Of a stretch of 64,000 nt of DNA, positions 16,534-24,894 are shown one piece after another. The position numbers and the translations under genes were made by a program. Position 1 is the stretch's first letter, and each line of letters opens with the position of its first letter. Source of the DNA: Casimicrobium huifangae (lineage in GTDB: Bacteria > Pseudomonadota > Gammaproteobacteria > Burkholderiales > Casimicrobiaceae); contig NZ_CP041352.1 in the NCBI RefSeq assembly GCF_009746125.1, positions 3,394,436-3,458,435 on the forward strand. The letters are read 5' to 3'. Below the pieces are notes generated by a model. It made no database searches. It saw nothing but the letters and a program-made list of their open reading frames with translations, and had not been told where the DNA came from.

Positions 16534-16564
16534 AAAAAGCCCCAACTGAGAACAGTTGGGGCTT
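16534..16564 (-). terminator. rho-independent terminator of ssrA
   Basis: On the minus strand a perfect 10-bp stem, GCCCCAACTG and CAGTTGGGGC with a TTCT loop, is followed by TTTTT. It begins just beyond the CCA end of the tmRNA. Between 16254 and 16533 I see no gene. Confidence 0.92.
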
Positions 16565-16570
16565 CAATAG

Positions 16571-16960
16571 TGGTGGACCCGGCGGGAATTGAACCCGCGT
16601 CCGAAAGCCATCGATGGTCAGGACTACATGCTTAGCTCAGTGATTTGATCTTGCCGTTGACGCGAGCATGAGCACCCTCGCCACCAGCCAGCCCGCTTGA
16701 TTTCGGATGCGCGCCGCAGACACTCACGCACCCTACCCGTGGGAAGATGATGTTGCTGCTTTACCAGTTGCCCGGCTCGGCGCAGAGTCCACGTCCCCTG
16801 CTGCAACACTCGAACCTAGTTTTTAATTAGGCTGCGAGACGGCTTTCGCCGTAGAAGCTATCGTTTGCAATTAAATTGCTTTGCAGCGGATTTACGAGGA
16901 GCTACCCCTCGACATGCCCCAAGCGCATATCAGAACTCCCGTCGAAACCAGGTCGGGCCC
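16571..16960 (-). ncRNA. ssrA: transfer-messenger RNA (tmRNA), one-piece
   Basis: The RNA is 390 nt. The 5' end GGGCCCGACCTGGTTTCGAC carries the tmRNA signature, and the 3' end has a T-arm (GCGGG TTCAATT CCCGC) and an encoded CCA (16571-16573). The 7-bp acceptor stem GGGCCCG/CGGGTCC closes with one G-U pair, so both ends belong to one molecule. The tag reading frame starts at 16868 (GCA) and encodes ANDSFYGESRLAA before TAA. A conserved AGCTAAGCATGTAG block precedes the tRNA-like 3' part. It rescues stalled ribosomes and tags the nascent chain for proteolysis. Confidence 0.97.
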
Positions 16961-17261
16961 GGAAATCGTGGTGAGCGCAAAACGCGTTCAGTAAGTGACT
17001 ATGTTAGTCCGTCGCCAGACATTTCAACCGCGACAGATGCCTGCGGCGATTGCGACGAATCGTCTCGACCGGGCAATTTTGGTTATCAACTTTCCAATGA
17101 AACCCAGATTTCAATGGGCGTAAGGGCTATTTACGCCATTTATCGAGTTTAGGTTGTTTCGAGCTTCAAGCCCAATTTGAATGGGCATTTCGGCAAAAAG
17201 CTGATTGAGGCGGATTATCCGTGGCGACGCGTCGTGCGCCGCCAAACGGCACACCAATGGC
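16961..17261. other. intergenic stretch with copy F of the two-box repeat
   Basis: No gene is seen. The segment at 17143-17202 (minus strand) matches the two-box intergenic element: AGCTTTTT from 17202, GGGC about 30 nt on, and a degenerate AGTCGACT box near 17150. It should also hold the ssrA promoter. Confidence 0.5.
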
Positions 17262-18047
17262 CTAGACCCGCGACTGCGGCAGCATGTAGTTGGCCTCGGA
17301 CACGAGGTCAACGCCACAGGAGAGGTTGTCGATCCAGTCGATGAACTGGTTGCACATTGCCTTGCCTTTGAAGAACGGCCCGTGCTGCGGCACGATCATC
17401 TCGATGTCGAGCTGGCGCACCATGCGCGCCCACAGTCGGCAAACCTTGTTCGACACCATGTAGCGGCGGTGGAAGCCCTCCATGTTCGGGATGTGGCGGG
17501 CAAAGTCGGGCACTGGCTGGCCGCAGATCTTGGGCGGCATCAACGATGCGCCGAGGTCGCCCGAGAACAGGATTTTGGCGACGGGGTCGTAAAACTGGAA
17601 GTTGCCCTCCGAGTGAAGGAAGTGCGCCGGAATCACGTGCAGGCTGCTCTTGCCGAGTGGCAGGATGGCGCCCTCGTCCTTGATCGCCATGATGCGGCCC
17701 TCGGTGCTGGTGCCGGTGCAGAAGTGCGGTGCGAAGCGCGACCAGATGCTGGAAATGACCAGCTGGCAGTCGGTGCCGCCGATCCAGCGCGCGAGCGACG
17801 CAATGATGTCCGGGTCGGCATGCGAGGCGCAGACGTAGCGCAGCTTCTTCGGCGGCACATAACGCGACATGGTCATGTAGAGCGCGTGATAGGTCATGTT
17901 GCCACCCGGATCGATCAGGGCGTCATCGCCGTTGTCGACCACCAGAAACTGGTTGGCCTGCACGGCCTCTCCGGCCTCGGCAACCAGGTCAGAGAATGAA
18001 ATGCAGATGTGCTTGCCGTCGTTGTAAAGCTCGGTGGGAGCGAACAT
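17262..18047 (-). CDS. ODP-type metallo-beta-lactamase-fold protein
   Basis: The protein has 261 residues from the ATG at 18047, preceded by AAAGGAG; the open frame upstream of it is not needed. The fold matches the oxygen-binding di-iron (flavodiiron-like) branch of the MBL superfamily. Ligand motifs are SHADPDI (first metal motif with Asp in place of Glu), HFLHSEGNFQFYD, FSGDLGAS and VPQHGPFF. No flavodoxin domain is attached, so electrons must come from a separate protein. The likely role is O2 or NO sensing or reduction, or a related hydrolase. An FNR-like box lies upstream. Confidence 0.8.
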   Translation of the reverse strand: MFAPTELYNDGKHICISFSDLVAEAGEAVQANQFLVVDNGDDALIDPGGNMTYHALYMTMSRYVPPKKLRYVCASHADPDIIASLARWIGGTDCQLVISSIWSRFAPHFCTGTSTEGRIMAIKDEGAILPLGKSSLHVIPAHFLHSEGNFQFYDPVAKILFSGDLGASLMPPKICGQPVPDFARHIPNMEGFHRRYMVSNKVCRLWARMVRQLDIEMIVPQHGPFFKGKAMCNQFIDWIDNLSCGVDLVSEANYMLPQSRV

Positions 18048-18200
18048 GCGTACTCCTTTGATCGCGTGTCGATTGCGCCCACTGGTGTAGTCACCCGCCA
18101 GGACGCCGGCATGGTGCCCGGTGAGTGCCCGCCTGATGCTGGCGGCCGCCGGATGCCCAAGAATCGTCTGGGCATTGTTCCGTGTTGGCGATTTGCAGAA

Positions 18201-18214
18201 TTGACACAAGTCAA
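18201..18214 (-). promoter_or_regulatory. FNR/Dnr-like palindrome upstream of the ODP gene
   Basis: TTGACACAAGTCAA is a perfect palindrome with a 4-bp centre, close to the CRP/FNR-family consensus TTGAT-N4-ATCAA. It is about 155 bp from the ODP start codon. In a region of about 450 bp without genes (18048-18495) it is the clearest regulatory sequence on that side. Confidence 0.5.
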
Positions 18215-18322
18215 TTTTGTCCCGAGCAACCCTAAGGAAATCGTGGTTTTATTGCGATGCGACAAATTGCGCGGCATTGTCTGAGGCGGGCGACGTCACT
18301 GGCGCGCCAACGCCGGTCGGGC

Positions 18323-18328
18323 TATAAT
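18323..18328 (+). promoter_or_regulatory. -10 box of the rpsF operon promoter
   Basis: A consensus TATAAT is found 168 bp before rpsF. The -35 at the expected distance (about 18300) is weak. A long leader between this box and rpsF would leave room for ribosomal-protein feedback control. Confidence 0.5.
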
Positions 18329-18495
18329 TTATGGCTCTGCTCCACGGCAAACACGTCTTGTGTGCGGTCTGCTTTCATCCGATAGCCAGGCCATCAGCAA
18401 GGCGCCAACAACAAACGCCGGGGGTCAGTTTGAGCGGCTTTGGTTGCGTTGCAGCGAAAGCCATCCACTGTCCATAGACTGAAAGGAAATGACCC

Positions 18496-18867
18496 ATGCG
18501 TCATTACGAGATCGTCTTTATCGTCCATCCGGACCAAAGCGAGCAAGTGCCCACGATGGTCGAGCGTTATCGCTCCCTGGTGACCGGCAAGACCGGCAAG
18601 ATCCATCGTCTTGAAGATTGGGGCCGCCGCCAGCTGGCTTATCCGATCAACAAGATCTACAAGGCGCACTACGTGTGCATGAACATCGAGTGCGATCGCG
18701 ACACGCTGGTCGAGCTCGAAACCGCGTTCAAATTCAACGACGCCGTGCTGCGCCACCTGACGGTGCAGAAAGATGGCGCCGAAGTGGCTCCGTCGCCGAT
18801 GATGGCTGGCGAAAAGGCCAAGAACCTCAACACCGCTGACGCTGCCGAAGCAGCGACGGCAGCCTAA
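18496..18867 (+). CDS. rpsF: 30S ribosomal protein S6
   Basis: The protein has 123 residues, beginning [19 protein letters not shown] with the conserved [19 protein letters not shown] segment that contacts S18. The C-terminal tail is rich in Ala and Glu, as in other S6 proteins. AAAGGAAA precedes the start. It is the first gene of the rpsF-rpsR-rplI operon and is followed by rpsR after only 18 bp. Confidence 0.97.
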   Translation: MRHYEIVFIVHPDQSEQVPTMVERYRSLVTGKTGKIHRLEDWGRRQLAYPINKIYKAHYVCMNIECDRDTLVELETAFKFNDAVLRHLTVQKDGAEVAPSPMMAGEKAKNLNTADAAEAATAA

Positions 18868-18885
18868 CGCACGGGAGCGCACACC

Positions 18886-19161
18886 ATGGCATTCGGCAAA
18901 CCCAAGTTCGGCCAGCGCCCCAAGCGCGATCGTCAACCGAGCCTCTTCAAGCGCAAGAAGTTCTGCCGCTTCACGGCAGCTGGCGTAAAAGAGATCGATT
19001 ACAAAGACATCGACACGCTGAAGGATTTCATCCAGGAAAACGGCAAGATCATGCCGGGCCGCGTGACGGGCACCAAGGCCCGCTACCAGCGCCAGCTCAC
19101 CACCGCAATCAAGCGCGCCCGCTTCCTGGCGCTGCTGCCGTATTGCGATCTGCACGAGTAA
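18886..19161 (+). CDS. rpsR: 30S ribosomal protein S18
   Basis: The protein has 91 residues, with the conserved core [20 protein letters not shown] and [14 protein letters not shown] followed by [12 protein letters not shown]. It binds S6 and 16S rRNA in the platform of the small subunit. The N-terminus has a basic extension. It lies between rpsF and rplI with no priB in front of it. Confidence 0.97.
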   Translation: MAFGKPKFGQRPKRDRQPSLFKRKKFCRFTAAGVKEIDYKDIDTLKDFIQENGKIMPGRVTGTKARYQRQLTTAIKRARFLALLPYCDLHE

Positions 19162-19182
19162 TCGACGGAAGGAACCCTCATC

Positions 19183-19635
19183 ATGCAAATCATCCTTCTT
19201 GAAAAAGTATTGAACGTCGGCCTGCTCGGCGACATCGTCAAGGTCAAGGACGGCTATGCCCGCAACTTCCTGATCCCGCAAGGCAAGGCCAAGCGCGCGA
19301 CCGAGAAGAACATCGCCGACCTCGCTGCCCGTCGTGCTGACCTCGAAAAGGTCGCCGCCGAGAAGCTCGCCGTGCAAACTGCACTGGGCGAAAAGCTCAA
19401 CGGCGTCGAGCTCAAGATGACGCAGAAAGCCGGCGTTGACGGCCGTCTGTTCGGCTCGGTCACCAACGTTGACGTCGCCGAAGCGCTGCGCGCCCAGGGC
19501 TACGAGGTCACCAAGTCGATGGTGTTGATGCCATCCGGCCCGATCAAGACCATCGGCGAAACCGCCGTCAAGCTGCAGTTGCACACCGATGTGACGAGCG
19601 AGATCAAGGTCATCGTGATCGCCGAAAAAGAGTAA
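19183..19635 (+). CDS. rplI: 50S ribosomal protein L9
   Basis: The protein has 150 residues, the standard L9 length. The N-terminal domain begins [21 protein letters not shown] and contains [14 protein letters not shown] long connecting helix and the C-terminal RNA-binding domain follow. AAGGAACC lies before the ATG. It is the last gene of the operon and is followed by a strong terminator. Confidence 0.97.
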   Translation: MQIILLEKVLNVGLLGDIVKVKDGYARNFLIPQGKAKRATEKNIADLAARRADLEKVAAEKLAVQTALGEKLNGVELKMTQKAGVDGRLFGSVTNVDVAEALRAQGYEVTKSMVLMPSGPIKTIGETAVKLQLHTDVTSEIKVIVIAEKE

Positions 19636-19651
19636 GCCCAGGCTACTCTGC

Positions 19652-19686
19652 AAAACCCGCCTTGGGGCAACCCGGGCGGGTTTTTT
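19652..19686 (+). terminator. terminator after rplI
   Basis: A stem CCCGCC/GGCGGG is preceded by AAAA and followed by TTTTTT, 16 bp after the rplI stop. Symmetry of the A and T runs could let it act in both directions. Confidence 0.9.
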
Positions 19687-19790
19687 GTTGTCTGCTCGGC
19701 CTGGTTGATGCGAGGTTGATGTTGCACGGCGAAGCGGAGTGATTGGATGGTTGACTCCAGTTTGCGCCTCTACGCTATCCGCTGCGATGC

Positions 19791-20666
19791 GTGTGCGGCG
19801 CGGCGCGCACACGAAGACGTTGCGTCACGCACATTGCCGCTCTCCTCATCCGCCGAACTGAATTGAAGCCTTCCCTGCACCTCACGTTCTTTCACGCCAA
19901 CGGTTACCCGTCAGGCGTCTATCGCCAGTTCTTTGCGGCATTGGAGCGTCATGCACACGTCCACGCGCCTTCCGTGCTCGATAGCGCACCGGACTGTGCC
20001 GCGCATCGGCGCTGGCCGACAATGCTGGATCAGGCTCTCGGGCTGACACAGCCACGCGCGGGCAGCCGCCATGTGCTGGTCGGGCACTCGATGGGTGGCT
20101 ACCTTGCCTTGCAGGCGGCGGCACGGCACCCGGAGGCGGTCGCGGCCGTGGTGTTGATTGATTCGCCAATTCCGACCGGCTGGCGTGGCAAGCTGCTCAG
20201 CTTTTCCCAGCTCACCGGGCTCGCCTATCGTGCGGGACCCGCTCCCATCGCCGCCCGTCGGCGCGACCAGTGGCCGAGCCGCGCAGCGGCCCGCGAGTTC
20301 TTCGCTGGCAAGGCGTTCGTACAGCGCTGGGCGCCGGGTGTGCTCGACGATTTCGTTGCGCACGCCCTTGTCACCGCCGCCAATGGCGGCGTCACATTGC
20401 GCGTGCCGCGTGACACTGAACGCGACATCTATGCCTACGTCGTGCATCGCCCGGCGTTCCATGCACTGCAACGTCTCCGCCGCAAGGGGATTGCCGTGCA
20501 CTACATCGCCGGAACCCAGTCGGAAGAAACGCGCATGGCGGGCTACGCAGAAAACGAGCGGCTATTCGCGCCGCGCTTCCACGCCTTGCCGACCGGTCAT
20601 CTGATACCGATGGAAGCACCGGTCGATTGCGCCGCGCTGGTGCTCAAACTGGCGACTGCTGGCTGA
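19791..20666 (+). CDS. alpha/beta hydrolase
   Basis: The frame has 291 residues, but the start is uncertain: homologous sequence seems to begin near LTFFHANGYPSGVYRQFF, and a TTG at 19863 would give a shorter protein. The nucleophile elbow is GHSMGG, with the oxyanion segment FHANG near the N-terminus. The catalytic His is probably in TGHLIPMEAP near the end. No signal peptide is evident. The substrate is unknown. It is convergent with the MFS gene on the other strand (3 bp between stops), and no operon partner is evident. Confidence 0.85.
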   Translation: MCGAARTRRRCVTHIAALLIRRTELKPSLHLTFFHANGYPSGVYRQFFAALERHAHVHAPSVLDSAPDCAAHRRWPTMLDQALGLTQPRAGSRHVLVGHSMGGYLALQAAARHPEAVAAVVLIDSPIPTGWRGKLLSFSQLTGLAYRAGPAPIAARRRDQWPSRAAAREFFAGKAFVQRWAPGVLDDFVAHALVTAANGGVTLRVPRDTERDIYAYVVHRPAFHALQRLRRKGIAVHYIAGTQSEETRMAGYAENERLFAPRFHALPTGHLIPMEAPVDCAALVLKLATAG

Positions 20667-20669
20667 TCT

Positions 20670-22181
20670 TCAGTCCGCCGAAGGTGGCGCTGGCGTGGCC
20701 CGCTCGCGCAACTGCCACGCAGCAATGATCGCCACCGCACAGATCCCGGCAACCACGCAAAACACTTCATCGAAGGCATCAAGGCGCGCGCTGCTGGTTG
20801 CCAGTGCGGTCAACGAATCGCCATGCGCGGCCAGCCGCCATTCCAGCAGGATGCCGCAGAGACTGACACCGATCGCACCGCCCAGCATGCGCATGAAGTT
20901 GATCACGCTGGCACCCTGCGGAATCAACGCCCGATCAACGCCGCGCATCGAGCCAAGGTTGAGCGACGGCAGGATGAAGCCGAGGCCGATACGCCCAATG
21001 ATCGCCCAGGCAACCAGAACGAACAGGCTGGTCGTCGTGTTGACCGTCACCATCAGCGCAAAAGAGCTGGCCAGCAGCAGCAGGCCGATGCTGACCAGCC
21101 GGTGCGCGGGCTGGTGATCTGCCAGCCGCCCGACCAGTGCAATGGTGCCGGCCAGAATGAATCCGGCCGGCAGCAGGATGGTGCCGACATAGGAGGGCGA
21201 GAGCACAAGGCCCCGCTGCATGAACACCGGCAGCAGATAGGTCGAGCCGAACAGCGCGGTGCCGTAAATGAAGGCGACCACCGTGCCCATCGCAAACTGG
21301 CGATAGCCGAACAGATCGAAGCTCATCAGCGGCGCAGCAGCACCACGGGTCGCGCCAGCGGTCGTGTTGCCCGCACGGGCAATACGGCGCTCCCACCACA
21401 CAAAACCGGCGCAGGACAGCGTTGCAATCACGAGCAACCCGCCGGCCAGCAAGGGCGCACCATCATGCAAGTGAACCAGCCCGTTCAGCAGGCTCAGCGT
21501 GCCGGCCGTTGCCAGCAGCAGTCCGATCCAGTCCAGCGGCGCGCCGCCCCGATCAGCTGCCACACCGCCGGGCGCAGTAATCGGCACAAATTTGTAGGCC
21601 AGCCACATGGACACTACGCAAAACGGCGCCACCATGAAAAAAATGGAGCGCCAGCCAAACCAGTCGACCAGCACACCGCCGATGCTAGGACCAATCGCCG
21701 GTGCCAGCACCACGCCCATGCCAAAGATGCCGCTGGCGCGGCCCTGCTCGTTCTGCGCAAACGCGCGCAGGATGATGATGGCCGGGATGGGCTGTACCAC
21801 CCCGGCGGCGAGCCCTTCGCAGGCGCGGGCCACCAGCACCAAGCCAAAGTGATTGGAAAAGCCGCCGCCGATGCCGCCCAGCAGCAACAGCCACATGCAG
21901 ATCAAGTAGGTCTGGCGGTAACCGAAGCGTGCCAGCAACCACGGCGTGGTCAGCATCGACACGGTCATCGCCGCCATGAAGCCGGAGCTCACCCAGTGCG
22001 CGCGATCCTGCCCTAGCGCAAAGTGCTGGCTCATGTCGGGGATGGCGACGTTGACAATCGTCGACGACATCACCGACGCCATGGTGCCAATCATCAGCGA
22101 AAGCAGCAACAGCCAGCGGTGACGCTCGCCGTAGCGCGCCTGCAGCGCGGCCAGCGACCCGGGAACAACGGGATCAGTCAT
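20670..22181 (-). CDS. DHA2-family MFS drug/efflux transporter (EmrB/QacA type)
   Basis: The protein has 503 residues and about 14 hydrophobic segments, the DHA2 topology. Motif C is clear in GVVLAPAIGPSIGGVLVDWFGW, and the first helix contains the family pattern TIVNVAIPDMS. No membrane-fusion partner (EmrA) is beside it, so it may work alone as an inner-membrane proton antiporter. The start at 22181 gives a 20-residue cytoplasmic lead. Substrate is unknown. Confidence 0.9.
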   Translation of the reverse strand: MTDPVVPGSLAALQARYGERHRWLLLLSLMIGTMASVMSSTIVNVAIPDMSQHFALGQDRAHWVSSGFMAAMTVSMLTTPWLLARFGYRQTYLICMWLLLLGGIGGGFSNHFGLVLVARACEGLAAGVVQPIPAIIILRAFAQNEQGRASGIFGMGVVLAPAIGPSIGGVLVDWFGWRSIFFMVAPFCVVSMWLAYKFVPITAPGGVAADRGGAPLDWIGLLLATAGTLSLLNGLVHLHDGAPLLAGGLLVIATLSCAGFVWWERRIARAGNTTAGATRGAAAPLMSFDLFGYRQFAMGTVVAFIYGTALFGSTYLLPVFMQRGLVLSPSYVGTILLPAGFILAGTIALVGRLADHQPAHRLVSIGLLLLASSFALMVTVNTTTSLFVLVAWAIIGRIGLGFILPSLNLGSMRGVDRALIPQGASVINFMRMLGGAIGVSLCGILLEWRLAAHGDSLTALATSSARLDAFDEVFCVVAGICAVAIIAAWQLRERATPAPPSAD

Positions 22182-22339
22182 GCGGGCAGTTTACTTGCCG
22201 GCGCTGTCCTGCCATGACCACGCTGTGGTGAGGGGCACATCTTGTCCCCCGCCCGTGTCGCCGCTTCATGTCCGCTTCATGGCGGCCCCATAAAATCAGG
22301 AGTTCTGCAGTCGCCAGCGCCTTCCCGGGCGCCCTCCTC

Positions 22340-24331
22340 ATGATCCCCGAGCTCGGTCACTTCGCCCTCGTTCTGGCATTTTTTGTCTGCCTGACCAGTG
22401 CCGGCGTCGCCGGTTTTGCCAATCTGCGCCGCGGTGTGGCACTGGTGGCGTTCGCCCGCAATGCAACGCTGCTGCTGTTTGCACTGGTGCTGTTTGCGTT
22501 TCTGTGCCTGATGCAATCGTTTGCCGCTGGCGACTTCAGCGTGCTCAACGTGGCGACCAATTCCAATTCGCTGCTGCCACTGCAATACCGCATCTCCGCG
22601 ACCTGGGGCTCACACGAGGGATCCATGCTGCTGTGGGTGCTGATGCTCACCGGCTGGAGCGCCGCCGTGGCGCAATTCTCGAAGCAGTTACCCGATGTCA
22701 TGGTTGCCCGCGTACTGGTGGTGCTGGCAGCCATCACTGCGGTGTTCCTCGCCTTCACGCTGCTCACCTCAAATCCGTTCGAGCGGCTGATTCCGGCCGC
22801 ACCAGAAGGCCGCGATCTCAATCCGCTGCTGCAAGACCCGGGCATGATCTTCCACCCGCCGCTGCTCTACATGGGCTACGTCGGCATGGCGGTGGTGTTT
22901 GCCTTCGCCATCGCGGCACTATGGGGTGGGCGACTGGACTCCACCTGGGCGCGCTGGAGCCGGCCGTGGACCATTGCGGCGTGGATCTTTCTGACTTGCG
23001 GCATTGCGCTGGGCAGCTTCTGGGCTTACTACGAGCTGGGCTGGGGCGGCTGGTGGTTCTGGGACCCGGTGGAGAATGCTTCCTTCATGCCCTGGCTGGT
23101 CGGCACTGCGCTGATTCACTCACTGGCTGTCACCGAGAAGCGTGGCGCGTTCAAGGCATGGACCGTATTGCTCGCCATTGCTGCCTTCTCGCTGTCGTTG
23201 CTTGGCACCTTCCTCGTGCGCTCCGGCGTGCTGACCAGCGTGCACGCCTTCGCCACCGATCCGAAGCGCGGCGTATTCATCCTCGCTTTCCTGGTGGCGA
23301 TCATCGGTGGCTCGCTGACGCTCTACGCGCTACGGGCGCCGAAGGTCAACGACGGCGGGCGCTTTGGATTGCTGTCGCGCGAAGCCTTCCTGCTCGGCAA
23401 CAACCTGTTGCTGGTTGTCGCGGCCGGCGCGGTATTGCTGGGTACGCTGTACCCGTTGCTGGCGGACGCATTCGGTCTTGGCAAGGTCAGTGTCGGGCCG
23501 CCTTACTTCGAAATCGTCTTCGTGCCGATCATGCTGCCTTTGATTGCATTGATGGGGGTCGGCCCGAACGCGCGCTGGAAGGACGACGACGGCAAGAGTC
23601 TGCTGCGTCGGATGATCGCGCCCGCCATTGCCGCAGCGGTTGCCTTTGTCGCCTGTGCGCTGCTTGGCAGCCGTTTTTCGCTGCTCGCCTGTTGCGGCAT
23701 GGCGTTCGCAGCGTGGCTCTCGTGGGGGGTGATCGATGGCTATCGCGACCGGCTGCGCCACGCGTCTGGCATGGCGAGTACCGCAAACAAATGGAAGCAG
23801 ATCCCGCTTGCGTTCCACGGCATGCAGATAGCGCATCTTGGCGTTGTGGCCTTCATCATCGGCGTCACTGCCGTAAAAGCCTTCGAGAAAGAGCACGACG
23901 TTGCGCTGACCGTTGGACAGACCAAAAGCGTGGCGGGCGTCGATGTGAAGTTTCTCGGCGTGACCGATATCGCCGGTCCCAACTACAACGCCAAGCGGGG
24001 CAGTTTCGAACTTTCGCGCGATGGGCGCGTCGTCGGCACGCTGACGCCGGAGCGGCGCTTCTACGCATCACAGCGGTCCATGCCGATGACTGAGGCCGCC
24101 ATCGACCGTTCGCCGTTGCGAGATCTTTACGTGTCGCTCGGCGATGAACTGGGCGGGGGATCATGGACAGTGCGTGTGCACTACAAGCCACTGGTGAACT
24201 GGATCTGGATTGGCTGCGTGATCATGGCGCTGGGCGGGCTGCTCGGCGCGCTCGATCCGCGCTATCGCCGTGCGCGGCGGGCGCAGCGTGAAGCGGTAGC
24301 CGGCAACGCGGCCGCCGCAGGAGCGGAATGA
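22340..24331 (+). CDS. ccmF: cytochrome c heme lyase subunit CcmF
   Basis: The protein has 663 residues from the ATG at 22340 (MIPELGHFALVLAFF); an in-frame ATG 24 codons upstream would add a non-hydrophobic leader. It has many membrane helices and the tryptophan-rich heme-handling motif WGGWWFWDPVENASFMPWL (about residue 236), plus conserved histidines in periplasmic loops. It joins heme from CcmE to apocytochrome c in the periplasm. Its stop overlaps the ccmH start (ATGA). Confidence 0.95.
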   Translation: MIPELGHFALVLAFFVCLTSAGVAGFANLRRGVALVAFARNATLLLFALVLFAFLCLMQSFAAGDFSVLNVATNSNSLLPLQYRISATWGSHEGSMLLWVLMLTGWSAAVAQFSKQLPDVMVARVLVVLAAITAVFLAFTLLTSNPFERLIPAAPEGRDLNPLLQDPGMIFHPPLLYMGYVGMAVVFAFAIAALWGGRLDSTWARWSRPWTIAAWIFLTCGIALGSFWAYYELGWGGWWFWDPVENASFMPWLVGTALIHSLAVTEKRGAFKAWTVLLAIAAFSLSLLGTFLVRSGVLTSVHAFATDPKRGVFILAFLVAIIGGSLTLYALRAPKVNDGGRFGLLSREAFLLGNNLLLVVAAGAVLLGTLYPLLADAFGLGKVSVGPPYFEIVFVPIMLPLIALMGVGPNARWKDDDGKSLLRRMIAPAIAAAVAFVACALLGSRFSLLACCGMAFAAWLSWGVIDGYRDRLRHASGMASTANKWKQIPLAFHGMQIAHLGVVAFIIGVTAVKAFEKEHDVALTVGQTKSVAGVDVKFLGVTDIAGPNYNAKRGSFELSRDGRVVGTLTPERRFYASQRSMPMTEAAIDRSPLRDLYVSLGDELGGGSWTVRVHYKPLVNWIWIGCVIMALGGLLGALDPRYRRARRAQREAVAGNAAAAGAE

Positions 24332-24894
24332 TGTCTGCACCTGCCATGCCATCAATCCAATCGGTACGCGACAGCCATCGCGGCGTGATCGCGACCGTTG
24401 CCGGGTTGACCGCGGCGCTCGCCATGACGGTGACACTGGCGCAATCCGCTTCATCCACTGCGGCAGACCCGGCGCTCGAGGCCCGCGTCAAGGCGCTCTC
24501 CACCGAGCTGCGCTGCCTCGTCTGCCAGAACCAGACCGTTGCCGACAGCGATGCACCGGTCGCCCGCGATCTGCGTGATCAGGTACGTACCCAACTCGCA
24601 GCAGGCAAGAGCGAAGAAGAGGTCAAGCAGTACATGACCGACCGCTTTGGTGACTTTGTGCTCTACAAGCCGCCACTCAAGGCAGCTACCGTCGCCCTGT
24701 GGCTCGGGCCCTTTGCAGTGCTGCTGTTTGCGGCGTTCCTGCTCACCCGCCGGTTGCGGCAGTCCGGCGCCCGGACCGGCAGCGGCGAGCTCAGCGACGC
24801 CGAGCGTGCCCGCGCCCGCGCGCTGCTGGGCGACACAGCAAACTCATCCGTCAGCCCGGATGCCAGCGAAACCCAGCCACGTACCCCGTCATGA
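24328..24894 (+). CDS. ccmH: cytochrome c biogenesis thiol oxidoreductase CcmH
   Basis: The protein has 188 residues. The N-terminal helix is followed by the redox motif LRCLVCQNQTVADSDAPVA (about residues 61-79) and the conserved three-helix domain with YMTDRFGDFVLYKPP. A second membrane helix (LWLGPFAVLLFAAFLL) and a cytoplasmic tail follow. It reduces the CXXCH thiols of apocytochrome c. It overlaps ccmF and ccmI by ATGA at both ends. Immediate adjacency to ccmF means that ccmG (dsbE), usually between them, is not here. Confidence 0.93.
   Translation: MMSAPAMPSIQSVRDSHRGVIATVAGLTAALAMTVTLAQSASSTAADPALEARVKALSTELRCLVCQNQTVADSDAPVARDLRDQVRTQLAAGKSEEEVKQYMTDRFGDFVLYKPPLKAATVALWLGPFAVLLFAAFLLTRRLRQSGARTGSGELSDAERARARALLGDTANSSVSPDASETQPRTPS

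Noticed and set aside
16571-16960. Possible two-piece (permuted) tmRNA as in some betaproteobacteria
   Set aside because: The 5' GGGCCCG and 3' CGGGTCC close one acceptor stem in the normal order, so the RNA is one piece.
18394-19812. Long minus-strand open frame (472 codons) over rpsF-rpsR-rplI
   Set aside because: It runs antisense through three certain ribosomal protein genes; long shadow frames are usual in GC-rich DNA.
20823-22016. Plus-strand frame of 397 codons opposite the DHA2 transporter
   Set aside because: It is very rich in Arg, His and Gln, has no domain, and is a shadow of the transporter.
22504-24093. Second plus-strand frame (529 codons) inside ccmF
   Set aside because: It is an out-of-frame reading of ccmF with Arg/Cys/His-rich nonsense sequence.
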